The position numbers and the translations under genes are program-made. 5,472 bases of DNA from Nitrospinae bacterium RIFCSPLOWO2_12_39_16 (lineage in GTDB: Bacteria; Nitrospinota; Nitrospinia; UBA9942), in contig MHDO01000070.1 in the NCBI GenBank assembly GCA_001805005.1, positions 1 through 5,472 on the forward strand. Direction: 5' to 3'. Below are positions 1 to 5,472 of this stretch, in pieces (the stretch's first letter is position 1; each line of letters opens with the position of its first letter). The notes beneath the pieces were generated by a model that did no database searches, was not told where the DNA came from, and was given only the letters and a program-made list of their open reading frames with translations.

Positions 1-44
1 ATTGCAAGAGATAAAAATATGGATTGCAAGAGATAAAAATATGG
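1..44. repeat. 22-bp perfect tandem duplication at the window edge
   Basis: Bases 1-22 and 23-44 are identical (unit begins attgcaagag and ends aaatatgg). The second copy reads IARDKNM in the frame that continues into the PyrK cluster motif. The first copy reads the same peptide one frame away and meets a TAA at 34-36. Because 22 is not a multiple of three, one extra copy breaks the frame of pyrK. Further copies may lie upstream out of view, or the duplication may be an assembly artefact at a contig end. Confidence 0.9.
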
Positions 45-265
45 CTTGTCAGGTTTCTCTGGATAAAAGGATGGCTTGTGGGACAGGTACATGTCTTGGG
101 TGTGTGGTAAAAGTTCGGAGTTCGGAGTTTGGAGTTCGGAGTTCAAATCCGCAATCCGCAATCCGCAATCCGCAATCCGCAATCCGCAATCCGCAATCCT
201 ATAAGTGTGTCTGTACAGATGGGCCTGTCTTTGATTCGGAGGATATAAATTGGAAAATGATATAA
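1..265 (+). CDS. pyrK: Dihydroorotate dehydrogenase (class 1B) electron-transfer subunit PyrK, C-terminal part (5' end outside window)
   Basis: This is the C-terminal [2Fe-2S] domain of PyrK, which passes electrons from the PyrD flavin through the iron-sulfur cluster and FAD to NAD+ in cytoplasmic pyrimidine synthesis. The visible frame runs from position 2. It shows CQVSLDKRMACGTGTCLGC (nt 47-103), the family's three-cysteine cluster motif, then YKCVCTDGPVF (nt 200-232) with the fourth ligand cysteine. The following pyrD overlaps by 16 bases, the usual pyrK-pyrD arrangement. Between the third and fourth ligand cysteines there are 36 residues, against about 14 in the Lactococcus enzyme as I recall it. 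The excess is a run of twelve heptanucleotide repeats coding for VRSSEFG- and SAIRNPQ-type peptides. Upstream of nt 23 the frame is doubtful: a 22-bp duplication shifts phase, so the residues encoded before nt 23 need not belong to the native protein. The assignment is sure; the integrity of the gene is not. Confidence 0.88.
   Translation, partial: LQEIKIWIARDKNMACQVSLDKRMACGTGTCLGCVVKVRSSEFGVRSSNPQSAIRNPQSAIRNPQSYKCVCTDGPVFDSEDINWKMI
113..147. repeat. Heptanucleotide repeat block, unit gttcgga
   Basis: There are four units of gttcgga (the third has t for c) and a fifth degenerate unit (gttcaaa) in direct tandem. They lie in frame inside pyrK and code for VRSSEFGVRSS, just after the third cluster cysteine. 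The block joins directly to a second heptamer family at 148, keeping the 7-base phase. Confidence 0.95.
148..199. repeat. Heptanucleotide repeat block, unit tccgcaa, seven perfect copies
   Basis: Seven identical tccgcaa units start at 148, 155, 162, 169, 176, 183 and 190, with a partial eighth (tcc) to 199. They code for repeated SAIRNPQ in the PyrK loop. The unit is stop-free in all three frames on each strand. The perfect copies suggest recent expansion. Gain or loss of one or two units would shift the pyrK frame; three would keep it. Confidence 0.97.
238..242 (+). promoter_or_regulatory. Shine-Dalgarno site deciding the TTG start of pyrD
   Basis: A perfect GGAGG lies inside the end of pyrK, 7 bases before TTG at 250. 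The nearby ATG at 257 is out of frame with PyrD, so this site fixes TTG as the start. Confidence 0.85.
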
Positions 266-1170
266 ACCTCTCTGTTAATATTGCTGGTATTAAGCTCAAG
301 AATCCTGTTATGGTTGCTTCAGGGACTTTTGGTTATGGTGAGGAGTATGCTAAATATATAGACCTCAATAAATTAGGGGCTATTGTTGTTAAAGGGCTGT
401 CTATTACTTCGAGAGAAGGCAATCCTCCGCCCAGAATTGTTGAGACTTCAGCAGGTATGCTCAATTCAATCGGCTTGCAGAATATAGGTATAGATTCATT
501 TATAAAAGAAAAACTCCCCTTTCTTAAAAAATTTAACACAAAAGTAATTGTAAATTTCTTTGGTGATTCTATAGATGAATACTGCGAGGTAGCAAAGAGG
601 GTTGATTCTGTCTCTGGCATTCATGGGCTTGAGATGAACATATCATGTCCTAATAAAAAGGAAGGTTGGCTTGAATTCGGAACAAATCCTGATTTAGCAT
701 TCCGTGTTGTAAGTGCTGTTAGAAAAAATACAAAACTCCCTTTGATAGTTAAATTGTCTCCCAATGTAACTGACATAACTGTTATTGCAAAGGCTGTTTC
801 TGATGCAGGGGCAGATGCAGTTTCCCTTATCAATACACTTTCAGGGATGGCTATTGATATTAAGACAAGAAGACCTAAGCTTGCAAATATAATAGGCGGC
901 CTCTCAGGACCGGCAATCAAGCCGGTTGCTTTAAAAATGGTCTGGCAGGCTGCAAAGACCGTCAAATTGCCAATAATAGGAATAGGTGGTATTATGACCC
1001 ACGAAGATGCTGTCGAATTTATGATTGCCGGCGCTTCTGCTGTTCAAGTGGGAACTGCAAATTTCATTGAGCCGACATCATCAGAAAAAATTATAGACGG
1101 ATTAAAATTATATTGTAGGCAGAACTGCATCAGAAACATAAATAAAATAGTAGGTTCTCTTAATTTTTAA
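250..1170 (+). CDS. pyrD: Dihydroorotate dehydrogenase, class 1B catalytic subunit PyrD
   Basis: This 306-residue enzyme oxidises dihydroorotate to orotate using FMN, the fourth step of de novo UMP synthesis, and acts as a cytoplasmic complex with PyrK. Family motifs appear in order: NPVMVASGTFGYG (18-30), Lys48 in IVVKGL, the substrate loop NSIGLQNIG (72-80), VNFFGDS (101-107), and NISCPN with catalytic Cys133, the residue typical of class 1B (class 2 uses Ser). These are followed by VKLSPNV with FMN-binding Lys168, and the phosphate-binding GIGGI (244-248) and VQVGTA (265-270). Length is normal for the family. The TTG start is supported by GGAGG 7 bases upstream and by the start of the conserved first strand a few residues later. 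It overlaps pyrK by 16 bases, implying coupled translation. No clear intrinsic terminator follows; only an all-AT inverted repeat is seen near 1173-1200. Confidence 0.96.
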   Translation: MENDINLSVNIAGIKLKNPVMVASGTFGYGEEYAKYIDLNKLGAIVVKGLSITSREGNPPPRIVETSAGMLNSIGLQNIGIDSFIKEKLPFLKKFNTKVIVNFFGDSIDEYCEVAKRVDSVSGIHGLEMNISCPNKKEGWLEFGTNPDLAFRVVSAVRKNTKLPLIVKLSPNVTDITVIAKAVSDAGADAVSLINTLSGMAIDIKTRRPKLANIIGGLSGPAIKPVALKMVWQAAKTVKLPIIGIGGIMTHEDAVEFMIAGASAVQVGTANFIEPTSSEKIIDGLKLYCRQNCIRNINKIVGSLNF

Positions 1171-1231
1171 AAAATTTCCGTTCTAAAATTTTCTTCTAAT
1201 ATTTTAACAAAATAAAAGTAAAAAAATATTC

Positions 1232-1260
1232 TTGTGTTTTTATTTTTTTTAATATATTTT
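1232..1260 (+). promoter_or_regulatory. Possible promoter for the nadE operon
   Basis: The 1171-1274 gap is almost pure A and T and separates pyrD from nadE. TTGTGT at 1232-1237 with TATATT at 1253-1258 (15-base spacer) or TATTTT at 1255-1260 (17-base spacer) resembles a weak sigma-70 promoter. Such matches are easy to find by chance in AT-rich DNA, so this is a suggestion only. Confidence 0.2.
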
Positions 1261-1274
1261 TGATAATTAAATAT

Positions 1275-2996
1275 ATGGATGTGATAAACTTACGGATAGC
1301 AATGGCACAGATAAATACAACTGTCGGTGACCTTGATGGCAATTCAAGAAAGATTATTGAGTATATAGAAAAGGCTGAAGAGTTTAAGGCAGATATTGTG
1401 GTCTTTCCTGAGCTATCTGTTACAGGCTATCCGCCTGAAGACCTTTTACTGAAGGCAGATTTTATCAGAGGCAATAAGGAGCATCTAAAATATATTGCAA
1501 AAAAAACCAAAGGAATAACGGCTATTGTCGGTTTTGCTGATAAGAGTGGTGATACAGTCTATAATGCAGCAGGCATTTTAAATAATGGAAAATTTAAAGG
1601 TGTATATTATAAAATATATCTTCCAAACTACGGCGTCTTTGATGAAAAAAGATATTTTCAGCCTGGAAGCGAATGCCCGGTATTTGTGATAAACGGAGTT
1701 GTTACAGGCGTAAATATATGTGAAGATATATGGTATTATGATGGACCGCCAAGATGGCAGGCAAAGAAAGGCAGAGCTGAACTCATAATAAATATTTCTT
1801 CATCACCATATCATGCAGGTAAGGGAGGAATAAGAAAAAGGATGCTGTCAAAAAGGGCAAGGGAGAACAACTGCTACATAGTTTATAACAATCTTGTGGG
1901 TGGACAGGATGAGCTTGTATTTGATGGAAATGGATTCATATTTGATAAAAAGGGAAAATTGATTACACAGGGGAAACAATTTGAAGAAGATATTGTATTT
2001 GCAGATATTAAGATTGAGGGAAGATACAGAAAAATTTCAAAACAACCAGGCAAAACTCCTTCCCTCAAAGTTATAAAGATAAGTGAAAAAATAACCAATG
2101 ATAAAAAACCGCCTCTCCCTGAAACGCCGAAATATAAACCCCTTAATAAATTAGGCGAAATATACAATGCCCTTGTTCTTGGAACAAGGGACTATGTTAG
2201 AAAAAATGGATTTTCAAAAATTGTAATAGGGCTGAGCGGAGGTATAGATTCAGCCCTTACGGCTGTTATTGCTGTAGATGCACTTGGAAAGGATAATGTA
2301 ATAGGCGTTTCAATGCCCTCACCATTTTCATCAGTAGGAAGTATTAAAGACTCAGAGGATTTATCAAATAATCTCGGTATAAGGCTAATAAAAATATCTA
2401 TATCAAATTTGATGGATACGTATGATGAGGCATTAGAAGGGACATTTGAAGGACTACAAAGAGATACAACGGAAGAAAACATACAGGCACGCATTAGGGG
2501 AAATATTGTTATGGCACTCTCAAATAAATTTGGCTGGTTGGTTTTGACCACAGGGAATAAAAGCGAGATAAGCACAGGCTACTGCACCCTTTATGGTGAC
2601 ATGGCGGGTGGGTTTGCAATTTTAAAAGATGTACCGAAGACACTTGTGTATGAACTTGCAAAACATAAAAATTCTATAGAAAGGAGGGAAATAATAACGA
2701 GGGATATATTAGAGAAGGAGCCATCTGCCGAATTGAAACCCAACCAAAGGGATGCAGATACGCTTCCTCCATATCCTGTTTTAGACCCAATCCTCCATGC
2801 TTATGTAGAGGAGGACAAGTCAATAGACGAGATTGTAAGAATGGGATATAAAATGGAGATGGTAAGAAGGGTAATCGGCATGGTTGACAGGAATGAATAT
2901 AAGAGAAGACAGGCTTCGCCAGGTGTCAAAATAACACCAAAGGCATTTGGAAAAGATAGAAGGCTGCCAATAACAAACAGGTATCAACAAGATTAA
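1275..2996 (+). CDS. nadE: Glutamine-dependent NAD+ synthetase (amidase plus synthetase domains)
   Basis: This cytoplasmic enzyme converts deamido-NAD+ to NAD+ with ATP, taking ammonia from glutamine. From ATG 1275 it has 573 residues, normal for the two-domain form. The N-terminal nitrilase-fold amidase shows Glu46 in VFPELSVTGYPPEDLL, Lys113 in KIYLPNYGVFDEKRYF and nucleophile Cys149 in GVNICEDIWY. The synthetase domain shows the pyrophosphate loop SGGIDS (321-326), LTTGNKSE (424-431) and YGDMAGG (440-446). The C-terminal region holds ELKPNQRDADTLPPY (486-500) and the terminal KAFGKDRRLPITNRY. The start is uncertain. TTG 1260 adds five residues and GTG 1281 removes two; ATG 1302 would destroy the first conserved strand LRIAMAQIN. 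None has a convincing ribosome binding site, so a very short leader is possible. The gene is probably first in the operon running to 5063. Confidence 0.95.
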   Translation: MDVINLRIAMAQINTTVGDLDGNSRKIIEYIEKAEEFKADIVVFPELSVTGYPPEDLLLKADFIRGNKEHLKYIAKKTKGITAIVGFADKSGDTVYNAAGILNNGKFKGVYYKIYLPNYGVFDEKRYFQPGSECPVFVINGVVTGVNICEDIWYYDGPPRWQAKKGRAELIINISSSPYHAGKGGIRKRMLSKRARENNCYIVYNNLVGGQDELVFDGNGFIFDKKGKLITQGKQFEEDIVFADIKIEGRYRKISKQPGKTPSLKVIKISEKITNDKKPPLPETPKYKPLNKLGEIYNALVLGTRDYVRKNGFSKIVIGLSGGIDSALTAVIAVDALGKDNVIGVSMPSPFSSVGSIKDSEDLSNNLGIRLIKISISNLMDTYDEALEGTFEGLQRDTTEENIQARIRGNIVMALSNKFGWLVLTTGNKSEISTGYCTLYGDMAGGFAILKDVPKTLVYELAKHKNSIERREIITRDILEKEPSAELKPNQRDADTLPPYPVLDPILHAYVEEDKSIDEIVRMGYKMEMVRRVIGMVDRNEYKRRQASPGVKITPKAFGKDRRLPITNRYQQD

Positions 2997-3011
2997 ATTC
3001 AAACTTACCTA

Positions 3012-3019
3012 AAGGAGGG
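3012..3019 (+). promoter_or_regulatory. Strong ribosome binding site of the arginine decarboxylase gene
   Basis: AAGGAGGG lies with its GGAGG core 8 bases before the ATG at 3027, in the 30-base gap after nadE. It is the strongest such site in the window along with that of pyrD, suggesting independent efficient initiation at this gene. Confidence 0.88.
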
Positions 3020-3026
3020 AAAATAG

Positions 3027-3569
3027 ATGGTGCTTGTACCAAAAAAAATGTTTTTTACAAAAGGTGTTGGAACTCACAAGGAGGAGCTTCGCTCTTTTGA
3101 GCTTGCCTTAAGGGATGCAGGTATTGAGAAGTGCAATCTGGTTTATGTGTCAAGCATATTGCCGCCTGGCTGTAAGATAATCAGTAGAAAAGAAGGGTTG
3201 AAACAGTTGATACCAGGCATGATAACATACTGTGTCCTTGCAAGATGTGGAAGTAATGAGCCTCACAGGCTGGTTGCTGCATCTGTAGGCTGTGCAATAC
3301 CGACGGACAAAAATGCTTATGGCTATCTAAGTGAACATCACTCTTATGGCAAGACTGAAAAATCTGCAGGTGATTATGCAGAAGATCTTGCTGCAGCTAT
3401 GCTTGCATCAACCCTTGGTGTTGAGTTTGATGAAAACAAAAGCTGGGACGAGAAAAAAGAGGTTTTCAAAATCAGCGATAGAATAGTTAGAACTGCAAAT
3501 ATAACCCAGACAGCAGTTGTAAAAAACGGCTACTGCACAGTGGTTTCTGCTGTAGTTTTTTTGTTTTAG
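3027..3569 (+). CDS. pdaD: Pyruvoyl-dependent arginine decarboxylase (proenzyme)
   Basis: The product removes CO2 from arginine to make agmatine, a polyamine precursor, using a self-generated pyruvoyl group instead of pyridoxal phosphate. The 180-residue proenzyme fits the family. The N-terminal strand FFTKGVG (9-15) and SFELALRDAGI (23-33) lead to the self-cleavage motif VSSILPPGC (41-49). Cleavage is expected between Ser42 and Ser43, leaving a short beta chain and a pyruvoyl-capped alpha chain. GYLSEHHSYG (99-108) carries Glu103, likely the catalytic acid equivalent to that of the Methanocaldococcus enzyme. The sequence resembles the bacterial branch more than the short archaeal type. Its stop shares one base with the next start. 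No agmatinase or agmatine deiminase gene is visible here, so the fate of agmatine cannot be read from this window. Some members of the fold decarboxylate other amino acids, so arginine as substrate rests on overall similarity. Confidence 0.92.
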   Translation: MVLVPKKMFFTKGVGTHKEELRSFELALRDAGIEKCNLVYVSSILPPGCKIISRKEGLKQLIPGMITYCVLARCGSNEPHRLVAASVGCAIPTDKNAYGYLSEHHSYGKTEKSAGDYAEDLAAAMLASTLGVEFDENKSWDEKKEVFKISDRIVRTANITQTAVVKNGYCTVVSAVVFLF

Positions 3570-4597
3570 TGAAAAACTTTATTATTATTATCTATAATGA
3601 TGACCGTGAAATAAAAAGAGGGTTTGAGGAAGATATAATCTCATTGCGGTCTGTAATTAAAACATCTGAAGATGTTGAAAAGGCATTGATTGAATCTGAC
3701 TTTAAGACCCTTAGAATCGGTTTAAATTCAAGAAATCTAATAAGAACAATTGAAAAGATAGAGGAATCAAAGCCGTGCCTTATATTTAATCTCTGCGAGG
3801 CATTTAATGGAGATTCTTCTTTAGAGTCAAATGTTGCTGCCGTCTTTGAGCTGCTTAATGTTGCCTATACAGGCTCACCGCCCTCGGTAATAGAGTTAAC
3901 ATCCGATAAGGAAAAAACAAAACAGCTTCTGCTCCAGAATAACATCCCTGTCCCGGCAGGATTATCAATCAATACAGTCCAGAATCTTGAATCTGGAATC
4001 TGGAATCTGCAATTTCCTCTTATGGTAAAACCTCAATCGGAGGATGGCAGTGTGGGGATTGACAGCGATTCCGTAGTTTTTAATTTTGATGCCTTGAAAG
4101 AAAAATTTGAATATATATCCGATAGATACAGTCAGCCGGTAATAGTAGAGGAATACATTGACGGCAGAGAATTTAGCGTATCAATCGTTGGAAATAACCC
4201 GCCCCATATTTTTCCTGTTGCCGAGATAGATTACTCTAATATACCTCCCAATGCCCCAAAGATACTCTGCTATAAATCAAAATGGATGAAAAATAGTGAC
4301 AGCTATAGGCACACCCCATCTGTGTGCCCTGCAAATATTTCAACTGAAATAGAAAATGACATAAAAGAGGTTGCATTAAAGGCATTTGAGATTACAGGAT
4401 GCAGAGGCTATGCAAGAATTGACATACGGCTGGATAATAACAATACACCTTTTGTTTTGGAGGTGAATGCAAACCCTGACATATCAATAGGCGATGGGAT
4501 GGCAAAATCTGCAGGGGCAGACGGCTGGTCATATAACAAATTAATAAAAGGCATTGTCAGTATTGCGATAGAAAGATTTAATGGAAATAAAAATTAG
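3569..4597 (+). CDS. D-alanine-D-alanine ligase-like ATP-grasp enzyme, substrate unknown
   Basis: This 342-residue cytoplasmic ATP-grasp ligase joins a carboxylate to an amine through an acyl-phosphate. Motifs: LIFNLCEAFNGDSSLES (71-87) and YTGSPP (100-105) of the N-terminal domain, DKEKTKQLLLQNNIPVP (113-129), ATP-binding Lys154 in MVKPQSEDGSVGI, VEEYIDGREFSV (193-204), and metal-binding RIDIR (283-287) and EVNANPD (298-304). After the last motif the chain reads ISIGDGMAKSAGADGWSY. True Ddl enzymes have a PGxT segment here for the second D-alanine, so cell-wall dipeptide synthesis is unlikely. This subfamily is commonly annotated as Ddl, but its substrates are unknown to me. The GTG start overlaps the pdaD stop by one base and has no ribosome binding site, so it probably depends on coupling. 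Residues 138-148 are coded by degenerate heptamer repeats just before the ATP-binding strand. Confidence 0.85.
   Translation: MKNFIIIIYNDDREIKRGFEEDIISLRSVIKTSEDVEKALIESDFKTLRIGLNSRNLIRTIEKIEESKPCLIFNLCEAFNGDSSLESNVAAVFELLNVAYTGSPPSVIELTSDKEKTKQLLLQNNIPVPAGLSINTVQNLESGIWNLQFPLMVKPQSEDGSVGIDSDSVVFNFDALKEKFEYISDRYSQPVIVEEYIDGREFSVSIVGNNPPHIFPVAEIDYSNIPPNAPKILCYKSKWMKNSDSYRHTPSVCPANISTEIENDIKEVALKAFEITGCRGYARIDIRLDNNNTPFVLEVNANPDISIGDGMAKSAGADGWSYNKLIKGIVSIAIERFNGNKN
3981..4015. repeat. Degenerate heptanucleotide repeat, unit ggaatct, inside the ATP-grasp gene
   Basis: Consecutive heptamers agaatct, tgaatct, ggaatct, ggaatct and a decayed gcaattt run in frame, giving QNLESGIWNLQF. The unit differs from those in pyrK but has the same length. 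It is also stop-free in all six frames. It sits in the linker before the strand FPLMVKP. Confidence 0.8.
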
Positions 4598-5063
4598 AAA
4601 AACAATAAGTGAAGACAGAGAGGCTATTAAAATCATACTCATTGATACACAAAAATTTAATCAGGAAGAGATTGACTGTGCCTTAGAACTCATAGATATT
4701 TATCTAAATAACCCTTCTCAAAAAGATTACCTTATTGCAACCGCCATAAACAAAGATAATGAAATAGTAGGATATGTCTGCTATGGAAAGGCACCACTTA
4801 CAAATGGGGCTTATGACCTTTACTGGATTGCTGTAAAACCTGAATACCAGAGGCATGGCATAGGCAAGATACTCCTTAACCATATAGAAGAAGAAATAGT
4901 AAAACTATCAGGAAGATTACTTTTCGCTGAGACATCTTCAAGGGCGGTCTATGAGAAGACAAGGCAATTTTATATTAATAACAGCTTTTCTGAAGAGGCA
5001 AGGATAAAGGACTTTTACTCCAAAGGGGATGATAAGATAATTTATAGAAAGGATATGCTTTGA
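4581..5063 (+). CDS. GNAT family N-acetyltransferase
   Basis: This 160-residue single-domain acetyltransferase is expected to transfer an acetyl group from acetyl-CoA to an amine. The N-terminal strand IKIRKTISEDREAI leads to the core strand DNEIVGYVCYG (59-69). The acetyl-CoA site is YWIAVKPEYQRHGIGKILL (81-99), with QRHGIG as the pyrophosphate-binding loop. The C-terminal half has ETSS (117-120), a tyrosine-containing YEKTRQFYINNSF (124-136), a classical motif B, and the end DFYSKGDDKIIYRK. The ATG lies 17 bases inside the ATP-grasp gene, so the two are very probably made together and may act on the same small molecule. The substrate cannot be read from sequence. A terminator hairpin begins at its stop codon, making it the last gene of the operon. 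Confidence 0.9.
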   Translation: MEIKIRKTISEDREAIKIILIDTQKFNQEEIDCALELIDIYLNNPSQKDYLIATAINKDNEIVGYVCYGKAPLTNGAYDLYWIAVKPEYQRHGIGKILLNHIEEEIVKLSGRLLFAETSSRAVYEKTRQFYINNSFSEEARIKDFYSKGDDKIIYRKDML

Positions 5064-5106
5064 AAATAAAAACCCCATCCACTTTCATGAATGGGGTTTT
5101 TATTTT
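5063..5106. terminator. Bidirectional intrinsic terminator between converging operons
   Basis: A perfect 16-bp stem pairs 5063-5078 (AAAATAAAAACCCCAT) with 5091-5106, with a 12-base loop between. The core CCCCAT/ATGGGG is followed by a T-run on the plus strand and, read backwards, on the minus strand. It therefore can end both the nadE-to-GNAT transcript and the rRNA transcript. Its first base is the last base of the GNAT stop codon. Confidence 0.9.
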
Positions 5107-5108
5107 AT

Positions 5109-5226
<118 letters not shown>

Positions 5227-5278
5227 TACTTTAAAATCTATATCAACAAATGATATGTATCTGGAAAAGATATTTTAT

Positions 5279-5472
5279 ATGGTCAAGCGATCGACCGATT
5301 AGTACTGGTTAGCTACATGCGTTACCGCACTTCCACACCCAGCCTATCAACCTCGTAGTCTACAAGGGGTCTTACCCCATATAGTTACCCATATGAGAAG
5401 GATATCTAATCTTGAGGTCAGTTTCCCACTTAGATGCTTTCAGCGGTTATCTGGTCCGAACATAGATACCCA
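5279..5472 (-). rRNA. rrl: 23S ribosomal RNA, 3' end (partial)
   Basis: The minus strand gives the last roughly 190 bases of 23S rRNA. It includes the conserved GUUGAUAGGCUGGGUGUGGAAG, interrupted by no gaps, then GAGCUAACC-like GUAGCUAACCAGUACUAAU, ending in GCUUGACC. That last segment should pair with GGUCAAG at the 23S 5' end (outside the window). The 3' boundary near 5279 is inferred from this terminal helix. The gene continues past the right edge, and 16S would be expected further upstream on the minus strand. Confidence 0.95.

Noticed and set aside
113..199. CRISPR array or protein-repeat domain
   Set aside because: The units are 7 bp with no spacers, and the encoded peptides follow DNA periodicity rather than any known protein repeat.
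333..965. Two minus-strand open frames of 95 and 114 codons opposite pyrD
   Set aside because: They lie wholly opposite a gene with full family motifs, have no ribosome binding site or recognisable domain, and read as low-information shadows.
1173..1200. Intrinsic terminator after pyrD
   Set aside because: The inverted repeat AAAATTT/AAATTTT contains only A and T and lacks a GC core, so a stable terminator hairpin is not supported.
1883..2575. Minus-strand open frames of 94 and 127 codons opposite nadE
   Set aside because: They are antisense to conserved NAD synthetase motifs and show no motif of their own.
1302..2996. ATG at 1302 as the nadE start
   Set aside because: It would cut the conserved first beta strand LRIAMAQIN of the amidase domain and has no ribosome binding site.
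2820..3002. Minus-strand 60-codon open frame over the nadE 3' end
   Set aside because: It is antisense to the conserved NadE C-terminus and has no family signal or convincing start.
5227..5278. tRNA or small RNA in the spacer between 23S and 5S
   Set aside because: The spacer is about 52 bases and AT-rich, too short for a tRNA, with no cloverleaf or TTCRA motif.

Overview
The window comes from an AT-rich bacterial genome. The organism uses TTG and GTG starts, strong GGAGG ribosome binding sites and a bacterial type pyruvoyl arginine decarboxylase, and carries stop-free heptanucleotide repeats inside coding regions. These point to an uncultured, probably anaerobic, environmental bacterium. 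Nitrospirota, Schekmanbacteria-like or deltaproteobacterial lineages are guesses only; the 5S and 23S sequences at the right end would place it. Both window edges cut genes: a pyrK-like gene on the left and a 23S rRNA gene on the right.

Layout: (1) 1-265, the C-terminal end of PyrK, the iron-sulfur/FAD electron-transfer subunit of class 1B dihydroorotate dehydrogenase. Its cluster-binding loop carries an in-frame array of twelve heptamers, and a 22-bp tandem duplication lies at the very edge. (2) 250-1170, pyrD, the catalytic subunit, overlapping pyrK and starting with TTG behind a perfect ribosome binding site. (3) 1171-1274, a very AT-rich gap that probably holds a promoter. (4) 1275-4597 and on to 5063, four tightly packed plus-strand genes: nadE (glutamine-dependent NAD+ synthase), a pyruvoyl-dependent arginine decarboxylase, a D-Ala-D-Ala-ligase-like ATP-grasp enzyme and a GNAT acetyltransferase. 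The last three overlap end to start and look translationally coupled. (5) 5063-5106, a 16-bp perfect hairpin with T-runs on both sides, serving as a bidirectional terminator. (6) 5109-5472, the tail of an rRNA operon on the minus strand (23S 3' end, then 5S), converging on the protein operon.

Functionally, pyrK-pyrD is de novo pyrimidine synthesis and nadE is the last step of NAD+ synthesis. The decarboxylase makes agmatine from arginine, the entry to polyamines. The ATP-grasp and GNAT pair downstream has no assignable substrate; its coupling to the decarboxylase gene is the most suggestive biology here. The most striking DNA feature is a set of 7-bp tandem repeats, seen in pyrK and more weakly in the ATP-grasp gene. 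Each repeat family reads without a stop codon in all six frames.
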